Source of the DNA: Owenia fusiformis
Taxonomy: Eukaryota; Annelida; Polychaeta; Sabellida; Oweniidae
Direction of reading: 5' to 3'
Length of the DNA stretch: 64,000 nt
Assembly: GCA_903813345.2 (NCBI GenBank)
Contig: CAIIXF020000001.1
Span: forward strand, 42,005,366 to 42,069,365
Made by a program: the position numbers and the translations under genes. Under the pieces are notes generated by a model, which was not told where the DNA came from, ran no database searches, and worked only from the letters and a program-made list of their open reading frames with translations. Of this stretch, positions 12,283 to 24,212 are shown in pieces (position 1 is the first letter of the stretch; every line of letters begins with the position of its first letter).

Positions 12283-14896
12283 CTAAGCACTTGACTGACT
12301 ACGTGGTGCGGATGTGGAAAAAGCATCCGAAGCAGAAGGCAGAACTGGAGCAGATGTGGGACGGGTGCTACCAACAAGAGAGACATCCATACTGAGCCCT
12401 TCTTCACCCAGGACAGGTAGGTTGCTGGGCATTGCGGGTATGTTCACATGTTCCTGTGTAGGCTTCTCCTGAAGTAGTATATCCATTCCAGACGACAGCA
12501 ATGCCTGGGTCAGAGGAGAGGCTATAGGGATAGCTTGTGGTGGACGTAAAGAACCCCTAGATAAGTCATCATGGCCCTGAGAAGACTGGCCTAAAAGTTA
12601 AGAAATAATAATTGGGTGCATGAATTTTGCATGAATAATGTAATAAATCATGAAAATAATAAACTACAATGCGATATGATAGAAACTGTCACTGAATCCA
12701 ATGGCAGTCTCGTCCCATGGGTCTGGGATATAACATATTCCCTTGTTATCTTTCTTGATTTAAAGGATGTGAATAATACACAATGTGTAGAACTCACCAT
12801 AGGAGACATTAATCAGCGATCGTCGATTGGGGGACTGCAATGTTGGATGCATCTGGGGAGTTAACTGCTTCCTCTGCTGCTGGAAATACTGCTGCATATA
12901 TCTGTCATCTTGACTGTGCCAGGGAGATGCTGTTTGTGGTGGATTTGGGATCCATCTGCTAGGCGGAGGCTGCCAGCCACCACCATGAGATTGATGCATT
13001 CCAGAGGCGTAGAAACTGTTGGTAGGACTGAAAATAAAATAAATTACCAATTACAAATACAAAGTAATGAATAACTTTATAATTTTACCCCTTTATTCCT
13101 TTACCTAGTGTTTGACAGTGTTTGACAATCGGTCAATGTTTTTTCCAAAAAATAAGCAGGTTTAAGGAAGTGCATGCGCATAATTGGTCGTGGCAGTGAA
13201 TAATTTTATGAATCCATAATTGTTTTACTTACCCACTTGAGGATGGAGTCACGGTGGAGGAGGTAGAACTGCTTGTTTTCTTAGCAAGAGGTTTGATAGC
13301 ATCATCTTCAGAGTCGGTTGACGAGTTGTACTTTGCCAAACTTGCTTCAACTTCCCTACGGAATAACTTAAAACGTCTCTTGGACATCTGTCTCATCTCT
13401 TGTGTCAAATACCGTCCATACAAGGTGGCAACATCAAACGGTTCTTCGCGTTTAACAGCAACTTTGTTGACGGATTCCTTTAGCGACTCAAGGACACTAA
13501 TAGACTCTTTCGCTGTATTTTGAAGCATGGTGATCTCTTTATCCTCATCCTCGCTGTGTTTCTTTCCTTTGCTTTTCCGTTTTAAGTCATCATCCTTCCC
13601 CTGTCTCACAGCTTCTCTCTCTGCTGCATTCAAGTCAACTGCAGGACTGTCCTCTGCTAACTGAGTAACATAAAATTCGGATAATTTAAAATGTTATCAG
13701 GTAAGAAAAAAATACTGGTTTAGAATTGTGCTATTTTTAAGTTGACTGATTTTCTTTTATGCAACCTTGGACGTTTTAACATATTTACTTAATGGTTCTA
13801 AATCATTAACATTGTTTATTGTTATACATTTATTGTTTTATTTATATTGCCTCGGGAACATAGGCCTAATGGAAACTACTTGAAACTCCCGTTTTTATCT
13901 TATCAATACATTGTATTTATGATTATCATCTTATTAGTTTTATAAACTCGATTTTCTACCTATTTATTTTACATCAGACTTTGTTGATTTTTTTTATTTC
14001 AAACAACTCCGACTCCGAAAAAATAAGCCCGTTTTTAATTTTGATTTTTTTAAGTGTCACTTATACATCACAAAGGCTTATTTCACTTCAAATTAACCAT
14101 TAAGTTACAATTGAGTATGTGGAAATATCAATCACTCACACTCTTGATAGGTGTCCTCCTATGAACCGGTCTATTACTTAGAAACGACAGATTTTGCAGC
14201 ACCCACTTTTGTTTGTATGGGAGATCGTCTCTTTCCGAGCCGGATTTTTTCAGGGACAAACGGGTGTATGTGTCTCTAATGCCCTTCCACCAGCCAACTA
14301 TATTTTCAACTGCAAATTGACATCAAGCTTGCTATGTATGTTTACTCTGAATTTTGATGCAAACCTCCATAGAGTCACATGTTATTTTTCAAATATGGAT
14401 TATACCTTTCCCACATTTCTCCATCTTTCAGTTTTGCACAAAGAGTGCACTAATGTACCTAGAAAGGACTGTAGAGATATTTTTTGATAAAATGTTTAAA
14501 AACCGAGAAAATTCAGGGAGAAAATATTTATGGACGATTGCATCAAAATTCCGAACATACAGAGTAACCTTAAACAGCATTAATTATTCATGAATGTGTC
14601 AAAGTATGCATGAATCTACAGGATATTCACAAAACACAGGTTTGAAATTGCAATCAATTCTAAATTGAATAAATAGAATAAATAGTCAGTTTTTTACCCG
14701 AAACACCGGTGCTTTTCGAGATATCTTCGAGAAGTTTCTTCTTGTTGTCCCTGTTGTGGTGATCTTCAAGGCGTATATCCCATAGGGATGGATTCATTTT
14801 ATAGAATTCTACCAACTCTTTTTCTATTTTGGGATCTTTTTTCATTTCGATTTTGTGATCCTGCCTCTTTGTGTTCTTTCTCTTTACTTTATTCAT
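12283..14896 (-). CDS. Harbinger accessory protein with MADF and BESS-like domains (5 exons)
   Basis: Exons on the - strand are 14896-14698, 14309-14178, 13653-13233, 13027-12798 and 12590-12283. Every junction is GT/AG and the phases agree. The sum is 1290 nt, giving 429 residues from the Met at 14896. Residues about 27-110 form a MADF (Myb/SANT-like) DNA-binding domain, with ELVEFYKMNPSLWDI, then GWWKGIRDTYTRL and KWVLQNLSFL. Around residues 195-230 ATLYGRYLTQEMRQMSKRRF resembles a BESS protein-interaction motif. The tail is rich in Gln, Pro and Ser. In Harbinger elements such proteins bind the element ends and bring in the transposase. The frame is undamaged although the element's transposase is lost. 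The gene may start further upstream (possible exons at 15212-15283 and 15430-15552). The acceptor at 13653 was chosen by phase and is the least certain junction. Confidence 0.8.
14368..14520. repeat. Single arm of the 4432-4852 foldback, in intron 1
   Basis: AGAGTCACATGTTATTTTTC, the CTTTGCACAAAGAGTGC-like block and the GAGAAAATTCAG end are shared with the left arm at 4480-4640, at about 80 percent identity by eye. It lies between exons 1 and 2 of the MADF gene, so it is tolerated in an intron. The second arm is absent here. Confidence 0.7.
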
Positions 14897-15211
14897 GTTT
14901 GCTGCTGGACTGAAAGACGAAAACAAACATTAACTTCATGCCTACAAATGTTTAACAACTTTGCCCCCCCCATTGTTTACATGAAAGTCATAAAAACAGA
15001 TATGATGTAATTTTTTCAATATAAACGTATTTTCTTATTATGCAAATAAGGATTCTAACTGAAGAGGCGTTAAGGCAATCCAATGGTGGGGTACGGGTTT
15101 CAAAACGTTTGGAGGGGAGTGTACATCTCAACAAAACATGTGCTACTATTTGGTATATTATACATGAATTTTGTGGTGACAAGTCACGATTAACATAACA
15201 GAAATCTTCAC

Positions 15212-15283
15212 CTTGTATATTCAGCACAGTCTGAGTGTTGCTCTCGGTTTTCACTTTTGGCCCCACACTCTATATCACCGGCA
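15212..15283 (-). other. Possible upstream coding exon of the MADF gene
   Basis: An acceptor (TTCAG before 15283) and a donor (AAG then GTGAAG at 15211) bracket 72 nt. This stays open in the frame that joins 14909 (acceptor TTTCAG), reading into SPAANMNKVK just ahead of the Met at 14896. The phase match on both sides is the only evidence. Confidence 0.4.
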
Positions 15284-15345
15284 CTGAACATAAAAATGCA
15301 CAAAATAAATATCAACGAGCGTAAAAATTACACATAGTGTATCCG

Positions 15346-15369
15346 TATGTGTGTGTGTGTGTGTGTGTA
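15346..15369. repeat. (GT)n microsatellite
   Basis: About a dozen consecutive GT dinucleotides lie inside the nested Harbinger, between the possible upstream exons of its partner gene. Confidence 0.9.
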
Positions 15370-15429
15370 TCCGTATTTACATCTAACCAAGACATACAAT
15401 TTTTGAATCTTACAAGTTTTGAATCTTAC

Positions 15430-15552
15430 CCAGGAGGACTATTGTCTATTGTGACTTCTTCCTCTGCCTTGTTTGGCTCTACGGAAGATGGTTGTGTGTC
15501 CTCTTTGTCGGGTTTGTTCTCCGGCGGTTGGTTTTCTTTTAAGTCTTGCCAT
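15430..15552 (-). other. Possible further 5' coding exon of the MADF gene
   Basis: The - strand is open and acidic here (QPPENKPDKEDTQPSS). It ends at a good donor (CCTGG then GTAAGAT, exon end 15430) whose phase fits the exon at 15283. No in-frame ATG follows the upstream TAA, so the true 5' end or another exon is missing. The ATG near 15556 lies in a different frame. Confidence 0.3.
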
Positions 15553-17151
15553 TTTTATATTTCATTAACTTACGTTGTGTGAATAGGTTAACAAGTTGTT
15601 GTCAAGTAAATTGACCCTTACACTTTTCGCAAAGGTTCGTTTAGATTCGGAAGCATGCGCACAATTGCGCTTTGGTCCGCATGTATGCGTTGTTAATCGC
15701 TGACGGGAATCGCTGACGCCTCCTGCTTTTCGTAAGGCTTTGTTCAGATTCGGAAGAATGCGCATAATTACGCTTTATTTCGCATGTATGCGTTATTACT
15801 CGCTGAAGGGGATGTCAAAGGTTGTTTAAGAGACGCAACGCATCTTAGCGAAGAAAAGTAGTAATTCGTCACACTTCGTAAAACATTCGCAACAAATAGT
15901 TACCTTACATTACTATTCGTTATGTTTTCTATTATGTAACATATTTTTAAACATTTTCGCTCAATATTCGCCAGAAATGACTAATTTACCACATGCGTCA
16001 GGCTGCGTTTGGTGGATTCGTTCATATGTGAGGGGGCCTTATTTACATAACTTGCGAAGAAAATACTTTTAATATTGATGGAAATGTAACTTGACTTGAC
16101 ATGTCAAATGCCGCCAAATTTTCCCAATTTTTTCCTCAATTACAATAGGTTGTGGAAATTCACGATAAATCTGATCAATTTTTGAAAATCGACATTCCCA
16201 TGTAAACCAATGGGAAATGGTATACTATAGGTTTGCCGTAAGTCATATTACAGAATATTAATCCATCCAAGTTCTTGCAAAATACAAGTTAGGTAGTCAA
16301 TTGAATTTGCTAACTTTATGTTATAAAAAATTGATACGTTTCTTCAGGTTTAAAAAAAATTATAGGTCTTCAAAGTCAAAATTACTTTTCAAAAAATCCT
16401 CCCATTGAAATAACACAAAGTGGCGAAAAATTATTTTCAAAAATGACTTTAGAAGCTCTGTAACTTTATTATTCATAAAGTAAACTGAACATTTAGCGTA
16501 CAAAAGAGTTACAAAATTCAATTTTATATATAAAAATATTTTTGTTGAATCTTTTAATGGATAGATATCCTGAAATCAGATTTGCTCCGAACCCAATATT
16601 TCCCATTGGTTTACATGAGAATGACGATTTTCAAAAAATTATCAAATCTATCATCAATTTTCGACCTATTTTAATTGAGGAAAAAATTGGGAAAATTTGG
16701 AGGCATTGGTAATAAAGTCAAGTTACATTTCCATCAACATTATAAGTATTTTCCTCGCAGGTTATGTACTAAATAAAAATTCAAACATAGAGAGGCTTTA
16801 ACAGTTAACACGTAGTTCAATGAGGGATCTAAGGTTGCCAAACTTTTGGAGGGGAGTGTAATATTATTCGAAGCGTTATTAGAACATTTTGAATCCGCCA
16901 TTTTTGTTTCTCGATTTGGACCAATCAGGACGGTGGGTCATCTCAATACAGATTTACATTATAGACGTACGTCATCTTTGAATCCAGGGGTTTCTCCCCC
17001 TCTTCGTATGCATATACCCATCCGTATGTTTCTTACGGATACGTATAGGTAATGCGAGCAATGAGAGTTACAAGACAGTGAATCCCCGTTAAGGTTTATA
17101 TACAGTGAACCCCCCCGGGCCGTACGGTTGCCGCAGATCAAATGTAACCTA

Positions 17152-18668
17152 GGTATTGACTTCTCTAAATGGTTCAAGATTCTATATAATTGGTCTGAAA
17201 GTTGCGTTATAAATAACGGTTTCTTTTCAAGTTTTTTTTGGATTAAAGCGTAGCTGTCGGCAGGGAGATGCCCTTTCCTGCTATGCATTCATCCTAGCCT
17301 GGAACCTTTATGTTCAAAACTTAAAAACGACAAAGAAGTTAGGGGTATTAAAGTTTATAATGAAGAAGTTCAAATGGGAATGTATGCAGATGACACTTTT
17401 GTATTTTTAGATGGCACAGCAAAATCACTAGGACGCTGCCTATGTATTTTTGATATGTTTTATGAAACGTCAGGATTAAAGTTAAATATAGAGAAAACGT
17501 CAGCTATCTGGTTAGGTAGTAAACAAGGTTCTAAAGAAAAATTATGCCAAGATAATCCAATTAACTGGGAAACAAATTTCAAACTTCTTGGAATAAACCT
17601 ATCTTCTGATTTAAAAGATGTAGAATCTCTCAACTTTGAAAACAAAATTACTGAAATGCAAAATGTTATAAGTATATCAAACTTGAATCAAACAATTATT
17701 CACTTCTTTCATTTGGAACTCAACAGTTGCAAACGTAAGTTTTTCACAAATTGTACAAGATTTTGACGACGGAGGCTTAAAAATGATTGATCCCAAGATC
17801 TTTGAACATTCACTTAAATTGACATGGTTGCAAAAAGTTCAGAAATCTGGCACATGGCAAGACATTGCACTTAATATTTTAAATGTAAACTCAAAACGTA
17901 AACTCTTTGCATATGATTCAAAATCCTTAAAGAAAATAGAAGAAAAATTTCAAATAAATTCTGGAAAGATTACACGTTTACACTTTTAGAATATACACTG
18001 AACAAAAAGAGAAAGAGGCAAATAATGATTCAAAATTGAGTGCTGAACTTGCTATGTGCAACACTTGGGCAAAGCTTACAAAGAACCAAAATGTCCAAAC
18101 AATATTGAAAAATGTAAGAGCCAATGGAGAGACAATTGTACTACAAGATATGTTTCACCAGTCTAATAGAATTTTGAATCAAGAAGAATTCAATGAAAAG
18201 TTCAATACAAACATTAATTTTCTTGACCAAAAGACCTTACTGAGCTCTGAATCAGTAAAATTTTCAAGGTCAAAGGTCATCTAACTAGGTCACACAACTG
18301 TGCAATCTAAATTTCTCAAAGTTCGAGACTACAAATCCAAATCAATATAATTGTTTGAAAGTCAGGATATACATTCCTCTGAAGGTTCCAAACTGTGTGA
18401 GCACAGGACCGTGGGTCCTTTATCAATATTACAATAAGATATAACATTTGCTTTAAATCCTTTAAAGGTAGGTTTTAATATCGAGTATTTGCATACAGGT
18501 ACACATATCTTTTAAATATTCTCCACATATTTGTCAGGATAATTGTTCTGTCATTTATACATAATGGTCCTATTCAATGATATTATGTATATTGTATATG
18601 TTAATGTACGAGAACTGCTTTCAAATGTTTTTCTATGAATAAAAAAGGAATAAAAAACAACAAAAAAC
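17152..18668 (+). pseudogene. 5'-truncated L1-like LINE (reverse transcriptase and 3' tail)
   Basis: Across frameshifts the + strand reads GIDFSKWFKILYNW, SCVINNGFFSSFF, RQGDALSCYAFILA, EVRGIKVYNEEV and the catalytic MYADDTFVFLDG. Then follow TSGLKLNIEKT, FKLLGINLSSD, DFDDGGLKMIDPK, LKLTWLQKV and FNEKFNTNINFL. This is the palm, thumb and C-terminal order of L1/Tx1-type ORF2 reverse transcriptases, which copy element RNA at a nicked target. The endonuclease domain and 5' half are missing. Frameshifts lie near 17228-17240, 17300 and 17765, with stops after 17985. The copy ends in an A-rich tail with AATAAA-like signals at about 18640-18668, consistent with normal 3' end retrotransposition. Confidence 0.85.
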
Positions 18669-19779
18669 TTCTCTATTTGTTCGAAGAAAAGTGTGTTGAT
18701 TAGCTACACCCAATTGATGACGAAGAAGCAGGCAAAATATGTATTTACATATAATTTCAGACTCTATTAATATATTGGATTGTTTACCTTAATTGACGAA
18801 GGAAGACAGGTGAACATAAAGCCACATTCACTGCTGTTCACAATTACATAAGAGTTACAAAAAGATTCTCAAACAACTAGTTCCTTCCTTTCACTCTTTC
18901 ATTTCATCCCAAGCCTCCCATCCTGCACAAATAAATAAAACTGTAATAATCAAAGGAGAGGACTTAGAATAGGCGCGAAAGCCTTTTGTCCAATCCGTTT
19001 CGTTAAACTGTATCAATATAATGTATGTAATGTAATATATAAACGAATAAAATATTCTTAATAAATAAAAAATTGATGATGCGATGGACATGCTGAAAAA
19101 GGATTTCTCATCGTAACTCTACAGCTCATGGTGGCTCTGAAAGGAAAATGGGTCTGGACACGGCATATCTATTTTGCCAAACACCAGCAAGTAAGATGGT
19201 TAATTGATCAACGGACATCCATTTCAGTCAATTGACCTAAATGTACTAATGGCTTTTAATGCTGAAAAACAATTTCATGGAAATACTTCAGAAATAAGTA
19301 GATATTTGTAATGGACCAAGTGGATAAAGGTGGATTCGTTAGATCGTCTTATGAGGTTATATATCGCATCATGTAAAAAGTATAGTCCACTGAGAATGTT
19401 GCCAAAGTTATGACTGAGCGTAATGACATGACACAATTGCTAATAGAGTTGCGGCCTAATATTCACTTTTACTCGATTTATGGTGAAAGGTTTATCCATT
19501 ACTTGACAAATAGAACCACTTTGGCATTTTTTCCTGGGATTGTCTGTTGAAAGACTTAGTTTCAATTTAGCGCCTGTCTATTATCTAACAAGGGCACTTG
19601 TGTTGTTAGCTAATGTAATATTGTCATCGAGCTATCATTCCCTGATGTCAAAACCTACTTGATGGATCCTTTATCCCAATCTCTCTAAGAGGCCAATGTT
19701 TCGTCATTGGACTCTAAGTGCACCATCATTACATTTTATTTTGTTTCATTTTGAAAGGTTGCAACGTGATTTTGTTCCC
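18669..19779. other. Unannotated AT-rich stretch
   Basis: No gene, RNA or repeat is recognised. Confidence 0.4.
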
Positions 19780-20036
19780 CATTCGTCCAAATCCCAATGG
19801 TCAGAATCCCATTCGACTGAATCCCAATTGTCCGAATCCAAATGGTCCGAATCCCATTCGTCCAAATCCCAAATGGTCAGAATCCCATTCGTCAGAATCC
19901 CAAATGGTCAGAATCCCATTCGTCCGAATCCCATTCGTCCAAATCCCATTCGTCCAAATCCCAAATGGTCAGAATCCCATTCGTCCGTATCCCAATTGTC
20001 CGAATCCAAATGGTCCGAATCCCAAATGGTAGTGCA
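19780..20036. repeat. Minisatellite, ~15-bp unit
   Basis: The unit AATCCCATTCGTCCR repeats about 17 times with variants (CAAATGGTCAG, CAATTGTCCG). Because the period is a multiple of three, all three + frames stay open and give repetitive peptides. These frames (19696-20064 and two others) are not genes. Confidence 0.9.
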
Positions 20037-21637
20037 CCGATTGATATCATATAAACGAATGTAATGAAAATAGGAAAGAGCTGAGGAGTTAAAGTTAAAG
20101 AGAGTGATGGAGCCGAGTCATTATTTCATGCTCGACATTTATGCTTGATATTGAAATTATTGCCATGATTAAACTCGATTTCCAAGTTGGTTCAGCTTTA
20201 TCAGCTTTGGTTCACCCATTGATCACAATTAGCTGGTCATCAATACATTAATTATCTGAGACAAACTGACCTTTTGAATCGAATCGTGATGCACAGGCAC
20301 TTACTTATTTTGCAAGGCCAAGGAGATTTGATAGCCTGGTAAAACAACAAGAAAATGAAAAACAAAATATGCTGGCATGAATCCATATAAATTCAAAAAT
20401 ACAATGATGAATGTAAGAGGTGTCAATATGGAATAGTATGTGCTCCTCTGATGTCAATAAGAAATTAAAAACATGATTACTAGGCTACATGACTTTGTCA
20501 TCCTGCGTACATGAATATTGTTGTGTACCTTAAGTGATATTTAATTTTTGGTACATCCGATGTGAAAACATCATCCACATCTTTATTGGCTTGTACAGGA
20601 ACAACAGGAATCCTGTAAATATTGTATTAAAAATTAATCATAGCATAAAAATCGAGGTTAGTGCTCTAACATATAAAATTAAATAGTATGGTATGGTTAA
20701 CAGTAATTAAGTATATTGTAGCTAAGTGACCCAATCGCCTAAATCATATAATGGTAGTTAGCATAAGTGTTTTTCTAATTTAGACATTCAATTATAAAAG
20801 TCTAAAAGGTGTTTGGGCTTAGATTAATGCCCTAAATATGTTAATTGCTTCAATCAGGAAGTTAATGGTTAAGATTGGATATAATTCAAGGCAGGCATAA
20901 GTACTTCATTTAAATTCATAGATCGCGACACTTTTTAGATTTGTTCACAATTTCTTCCTTTGACATTATGCAATAAAACACTGCCAGTAACTCTTCAATT
21001 TGTTAGCCAGTGACTCCTATTTAGGAACTCATTACAACAACTAATGGCTATTCATCAAGAATACTGTAATTTGTAATTGGAAATTTCAAATGTGATGAAA
21101 CACGAAGACCGCTAATGGCAGGGTATGATATTTCATCTTACTAATACTGGAAAATGCACGCTTCGGTGTAAATCGCATATTACGTCTGCATTTATCAAAT
21201 GTACTTCGTTTAAATCCAGTTCCGCCAGTATGATTAAATGAAACAATAAGCAGTTATATGACCCCTTTATAAAAGAACAACCTCCCATTTGATATTTGAT
21301 ACATATAACCAAATCAATGAGAATCTATAAGCCTTATCCAGGATTCAATGTCTGATTAACTGTTGCAAAGAGTGATATACATGGGATGATCAATAGATTT
21401 TGCAAGTGACCTCTATGAGCTACTTCTAATTACGTCATGAAACTTGGCACATTGAATATGGTTAATAAATACTAATATTTGATAGTATTTTTGTAATTTT
21501 GGTGTTTATGACTGGGATTAAGGGGTTAGGAATTTCAATCATGAATAGACCTTAAGTCTATATGGCCGCCTAATTGAATATTTCGTGATACATAAGCTGA
21601 AGCATTTACGACAGTTGTTACGCGGAATATGCCATAG
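20037..21637. other. Unannotated AT-rich stretch
   Basis: No gene or clear repeat is seen up to the Harbinger left end. Confidence 0.4.
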
Positions 21638-22018
21638 TAGAGAGGTTTCGCACAACGGGTTTGCTAAAACGTATCCGCATCCGTATCTCGTTACGTTTAC
21701 GGATACGTTATTCGAAAATTTTCGTTTCGCAGTACGTTTTTTTAGCACGTAATCCACAAAACGTATCTCAAGCCGTGACCTTGACAATAACATTCATTTC
21801 CTGTGGAAGTAACACAACAGTTATATCTTCTCAAAAAGGTAAGATTTTGTCGTGTAATTTGGCAATATCGATTTATGTTATTTTGCCCCTCATATCATTT
21901 CGTGAACATAGAATAATAGTACATTCTGTCTCTAAACATGGGATAACATTGGAAGAAAAACTCTGGATCATTTCGGGTGTCAAGAGTGAATATACTATAA
22001 TCTCCCTGAATATATAGT

Positions 22019-22193
22019 CCCGGTGTGAAAGAAATTATGGTCCCCTGGGGATTATGGTCCCCGTTCCAAACGGCCCTTATTGGCCCTGATTGTGTATAAA
22101 ATAATAAGGGAAAGAGTTGTGATTAGGTCACTATATAAATCAATGGAGAGTAGGACCATAATTTGATAGGACCTCCTACCCTTTTACACCGGG
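22019..22193. mobile_element. 175-bp MITE with 9-bp target duplication
   Basis: The ends CCCGGTGTGAAAG and, inverted, CCCGGTGTAAAAG form the TIR. ATATATAGT directly precedes (22010-22018) and follows (22194-22202), a perfect 9-bp target duplication that points to a MULE-, hAT- or Merlin-type machinery. A second copy lies at 25408-25583. It sits upstream of the transposase gene. Confidence 0.9.
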
Positions 22194-22537
22194 ATATATA
22201 GTCCAAGGATGCATGTTACCAGACTATATTTTCTATGGTATACAATATAACTTCGAGGTATTTATACTGACGAACTATAGATACGTTGACAGCAGTCCCA
22301 TCCCCATTCAGTACCAATCCTAAATAGCATACCCCATTCAACCAGCTTTGCCTCTTTTTAAGGAGTGATATTCGATTGTTTGGGAATTCTTTGCTAAAAT
22401 ATGATATCCTGATCCAAATATCAATTATATTTTCAAGTAATATTCGATCTATATCATTGTAACCATGGGGTAATAGTAGTTAGCCTAATTCACTATTTTA
22501 TTTCATTCTAGTAGTGTGATCTTCGACAACTGTACAT

Positions 22538-23554
22538 ATGGCAGGCATTGACCCAGTCACCGCGGCCGCTATTATTGATGACAAGGATGACGAGGAAACA
22601 CTCCTCCTATATCACTTATTTGAGGAAGATAGGCGTGATGGTATTAACGCATTCAGAATAAATCTAGAAAGACTATCAAATGAAGAGTGCAGTCTCTTGT
22701 TTCGATTTGAAAAAGATGATCTATTCAGGATATCTCAGGTCATGGAGTTACCAAACGTATTCACTGGTTATAACCGATGTTCGTGTAGTGGCATCGAGGG
22801 CTTGTGCCTTTTACTTCGCCGTCCTGTGTACCCAAATCGACTGTGGGACATCAATGGGATGTTTGGTATGGATCTGTCGACAACTTTTGGACCTCTTTTA
22901 ACAGAGTTTAACCAGCCATGGATGACCATTCCAGATTTACAACGATATGCTCGCGCGATTCAGGCTAAAGATGCCCCTCTTATAAACTGTTGCGGTTTTA
23001 TTGATGGGACTCCAAGACCATGTGCTCGTCCACAGGAAGGGCAGCGTCATTTCTACAGTGGGCATAAAAGGGAACACTGTCTTAAATTTCAGTCTATCAT
23101 ATTACCCAATGGCATTATTACAAATTTGTATGGGCCTGTTGAGGGGTCCCGGCACGATGCCTCAATGCTGCGTCGCAGTAATATCCTGGATGCACTTGAA
23201 ACAAAAAGCCTGCCTAACGGGGAACCCATGTCGATTTATGGAGACCCCGCGTACCCCCGAACTCCCCATCTTATTACCCAATTTAGAGGACCCGATGTGA
23301 CCCCTCAACAGGCCCAATTCAATAGAAGTATGAGTTCTGTGAGGGAAAGCGTTGAATGGGGTTTCGGAAAAATCATCAGGGAATTTGCTTTTTTGGACTT
23401 TAAAAAGAATCTCAAAATACTTTTATCTCCAATAGCTAAGTATTACAAAAATGAAGCTTTTTTAACCAATGTGCATACATGCCTTTATGGTAGTCAAGTG
23501 AATACTTACTTTAACACTGAACCTCTGTTACTTGAATACTACATTCATAGATGA
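22538..23554 (+). CDS. PIF/Harbinger DDE transposase (HARBI1-like), intact
   Basis: A single uninterrupted 338-codon frame from the ATG at 22538. It cuts the element out and inserts it at TWA sites, acting in the nucleus with a Myb/SANT-like partner. Visible blocks in family order are RFEKDDLFRISQVM (about 56-69), a short helical domain, then GFIDGTPRP with catalytic D156. Next come YSGHKREHCLKFQS and GPVEGSRHDASML, then YGDPAYP with D236 and SSVREAVEW-type text (SSVRESVEWGFGK) with E273. It ends LLTN-like (AFLTNVHTCLYGSQ). The DDE triad is complete, and length and end match full-length members. Upstream ATTCTAG at 22506-22512 could be a splice acceptor for a 5' non-coding exon. The shorter frames overlapping it are shadows. 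The partner gene lies downstream and convergent at 25198-29562. Confidence 0.92.
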   Translation: MAGIDPVTAAAIIDDKDDEETLLLYHLFEEDRRDGINAFRINLERLSNEECSLLFRFEKDDLFRISQVMELPNVFTGYNRCSCSGIEGLCLLLRRPVYPNRLWDINGMFGMDLSTTFGPLLTEFNQPWMTIPDLQRYARAIQAKDAPLINCCGFIDGTPRPCARPQEGQRHFYSGHKREHCLKFQSIILPNGIITNLYGPVEGSRHDASMLRRSNILDALETKSLPNGEPMSIYGDPAYPRTPHLITQFRGPDVTPQQAQFNRSMSSVRESVEWGFGKIIREFAFLDFKKNLKILLSPIAKYYKNEAFLTNVHTCLYGSQVNTYFNTEPLLLEYYIHR

Positions 23555-24053
23555 ACATGATTGTGTAACAAACCAAACATTTTGAGACTAAACATGAACA
23601 ATCATAGAAAACTGTCAACTGTTAAAACAATTGATAATTAAACAACTTTATTATTGCAAAAACACCATATCGCTGATTGGAATCGAAAAATCTGTCCGCT
23701 GTGGTGGAGCATGCTATTTTTCTAAAACACACCAAGAAAACTTCACAATTTATATTTAACTCACATGTTTCATTATACCAAAGAAATTCACCTACTCCGT
23801 GCAATGAGATTAATCAGTAGCGGGTAACCTTAACTTCTGTTTGACGTCCAATGACGCTAGTAAAAGCTATTGGAAACGACAAAATCAAACTCTAAATGTA
23901 TCATTTCTTATTAATGGCACGATATAGTGATACGATAATATTTCCATATCTTCAGCATAACCCTGAAGGTATTAATGAGATCTGGATGTAATGGGTCGTT
24001 TTTATTTATTTTAATAAAAAATAATGTTAAATTATTGACCGCTATGGAAGAAC

Positions 24054-24212
24054 AGTTTCAAATGTGAAGTACATTAAGATTCATAATATATCTTTTGAAC
24101 TACACTTTAGAGAAAACGTATCAAACCTCCCTCCCAAAATCAAATCGTTCCTAAAGTGTAGCTGTAAAAGTAATATATTGGGAACTTTGATGCATCTCAC
24201 ATTTGCAACTAG
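24054..24212. repeat. Short foldback, ~60-bp arms
   Basis: CAAATGTGAAGTACATTAAG at the left pairs with CTTTGATGCATCTCACATTTG-type text at the right. Both arms share a CTACACTTTAG block nearer the centre, and a short spacer lies around 24125-24150. It sits between the transposase and the last exon of its partner. Confidence 0.65.

Larger units (their letters stand above)
11366..16038. mobile_element. PIF/Harbinger element, nested, transposase-defective
   Basis: The ends are AGCCCCCCTCACATATGAAC and the inverted GGCCCCCTCACATATGAAC. They are flanked by TTA at 11363-11365 and 16039-16041, the PIF/Harbinger target duplication. The host foldback's other arm (near 16760-16790) reads straight through this point as TTTTTATTTA, which gives an independent empty-site reference. 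Subterminal regions are rich in ACGT/TTCGT motifs, and a roughly 103-bp tandem duplication lies at 15625-15800. Inside are a broken transposase stub (+) and an intact spliced MADF/BESS partner gene (-), arranged convergently. Confidence 0.9.
11286..16860. mobile_element. Long-armed foldback element split by a Harbinger
   Basis: The left end TACACTCCCCTTCAAAAGTT and the inverted right end match and continue for about 55 bp. Beyond the inserted Harbinger the match resumes: 16041-16220 pairs with 16560-16750. Removing the insert leaves an element of about 0.9 kb with arms of roughly 250 bp and a short unique centre, and no coding capacity. If TA is the target duplication (11286-11287 and 16859-16860) the TIR begins CACTCCCC, which would suit a Tc1/mariner-type element. 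This is inference. A solo copy of this end occurs near 15106-15122. Confidence 0.8.

Noticed and set aside
19696-20064. Three overlapping + frames of 70-122 codons rich in Asn/Pro/Ser
   Set aside because: They read through a 15-bp minisatellite whose period keeps all three frames open. There is no conserved domain.
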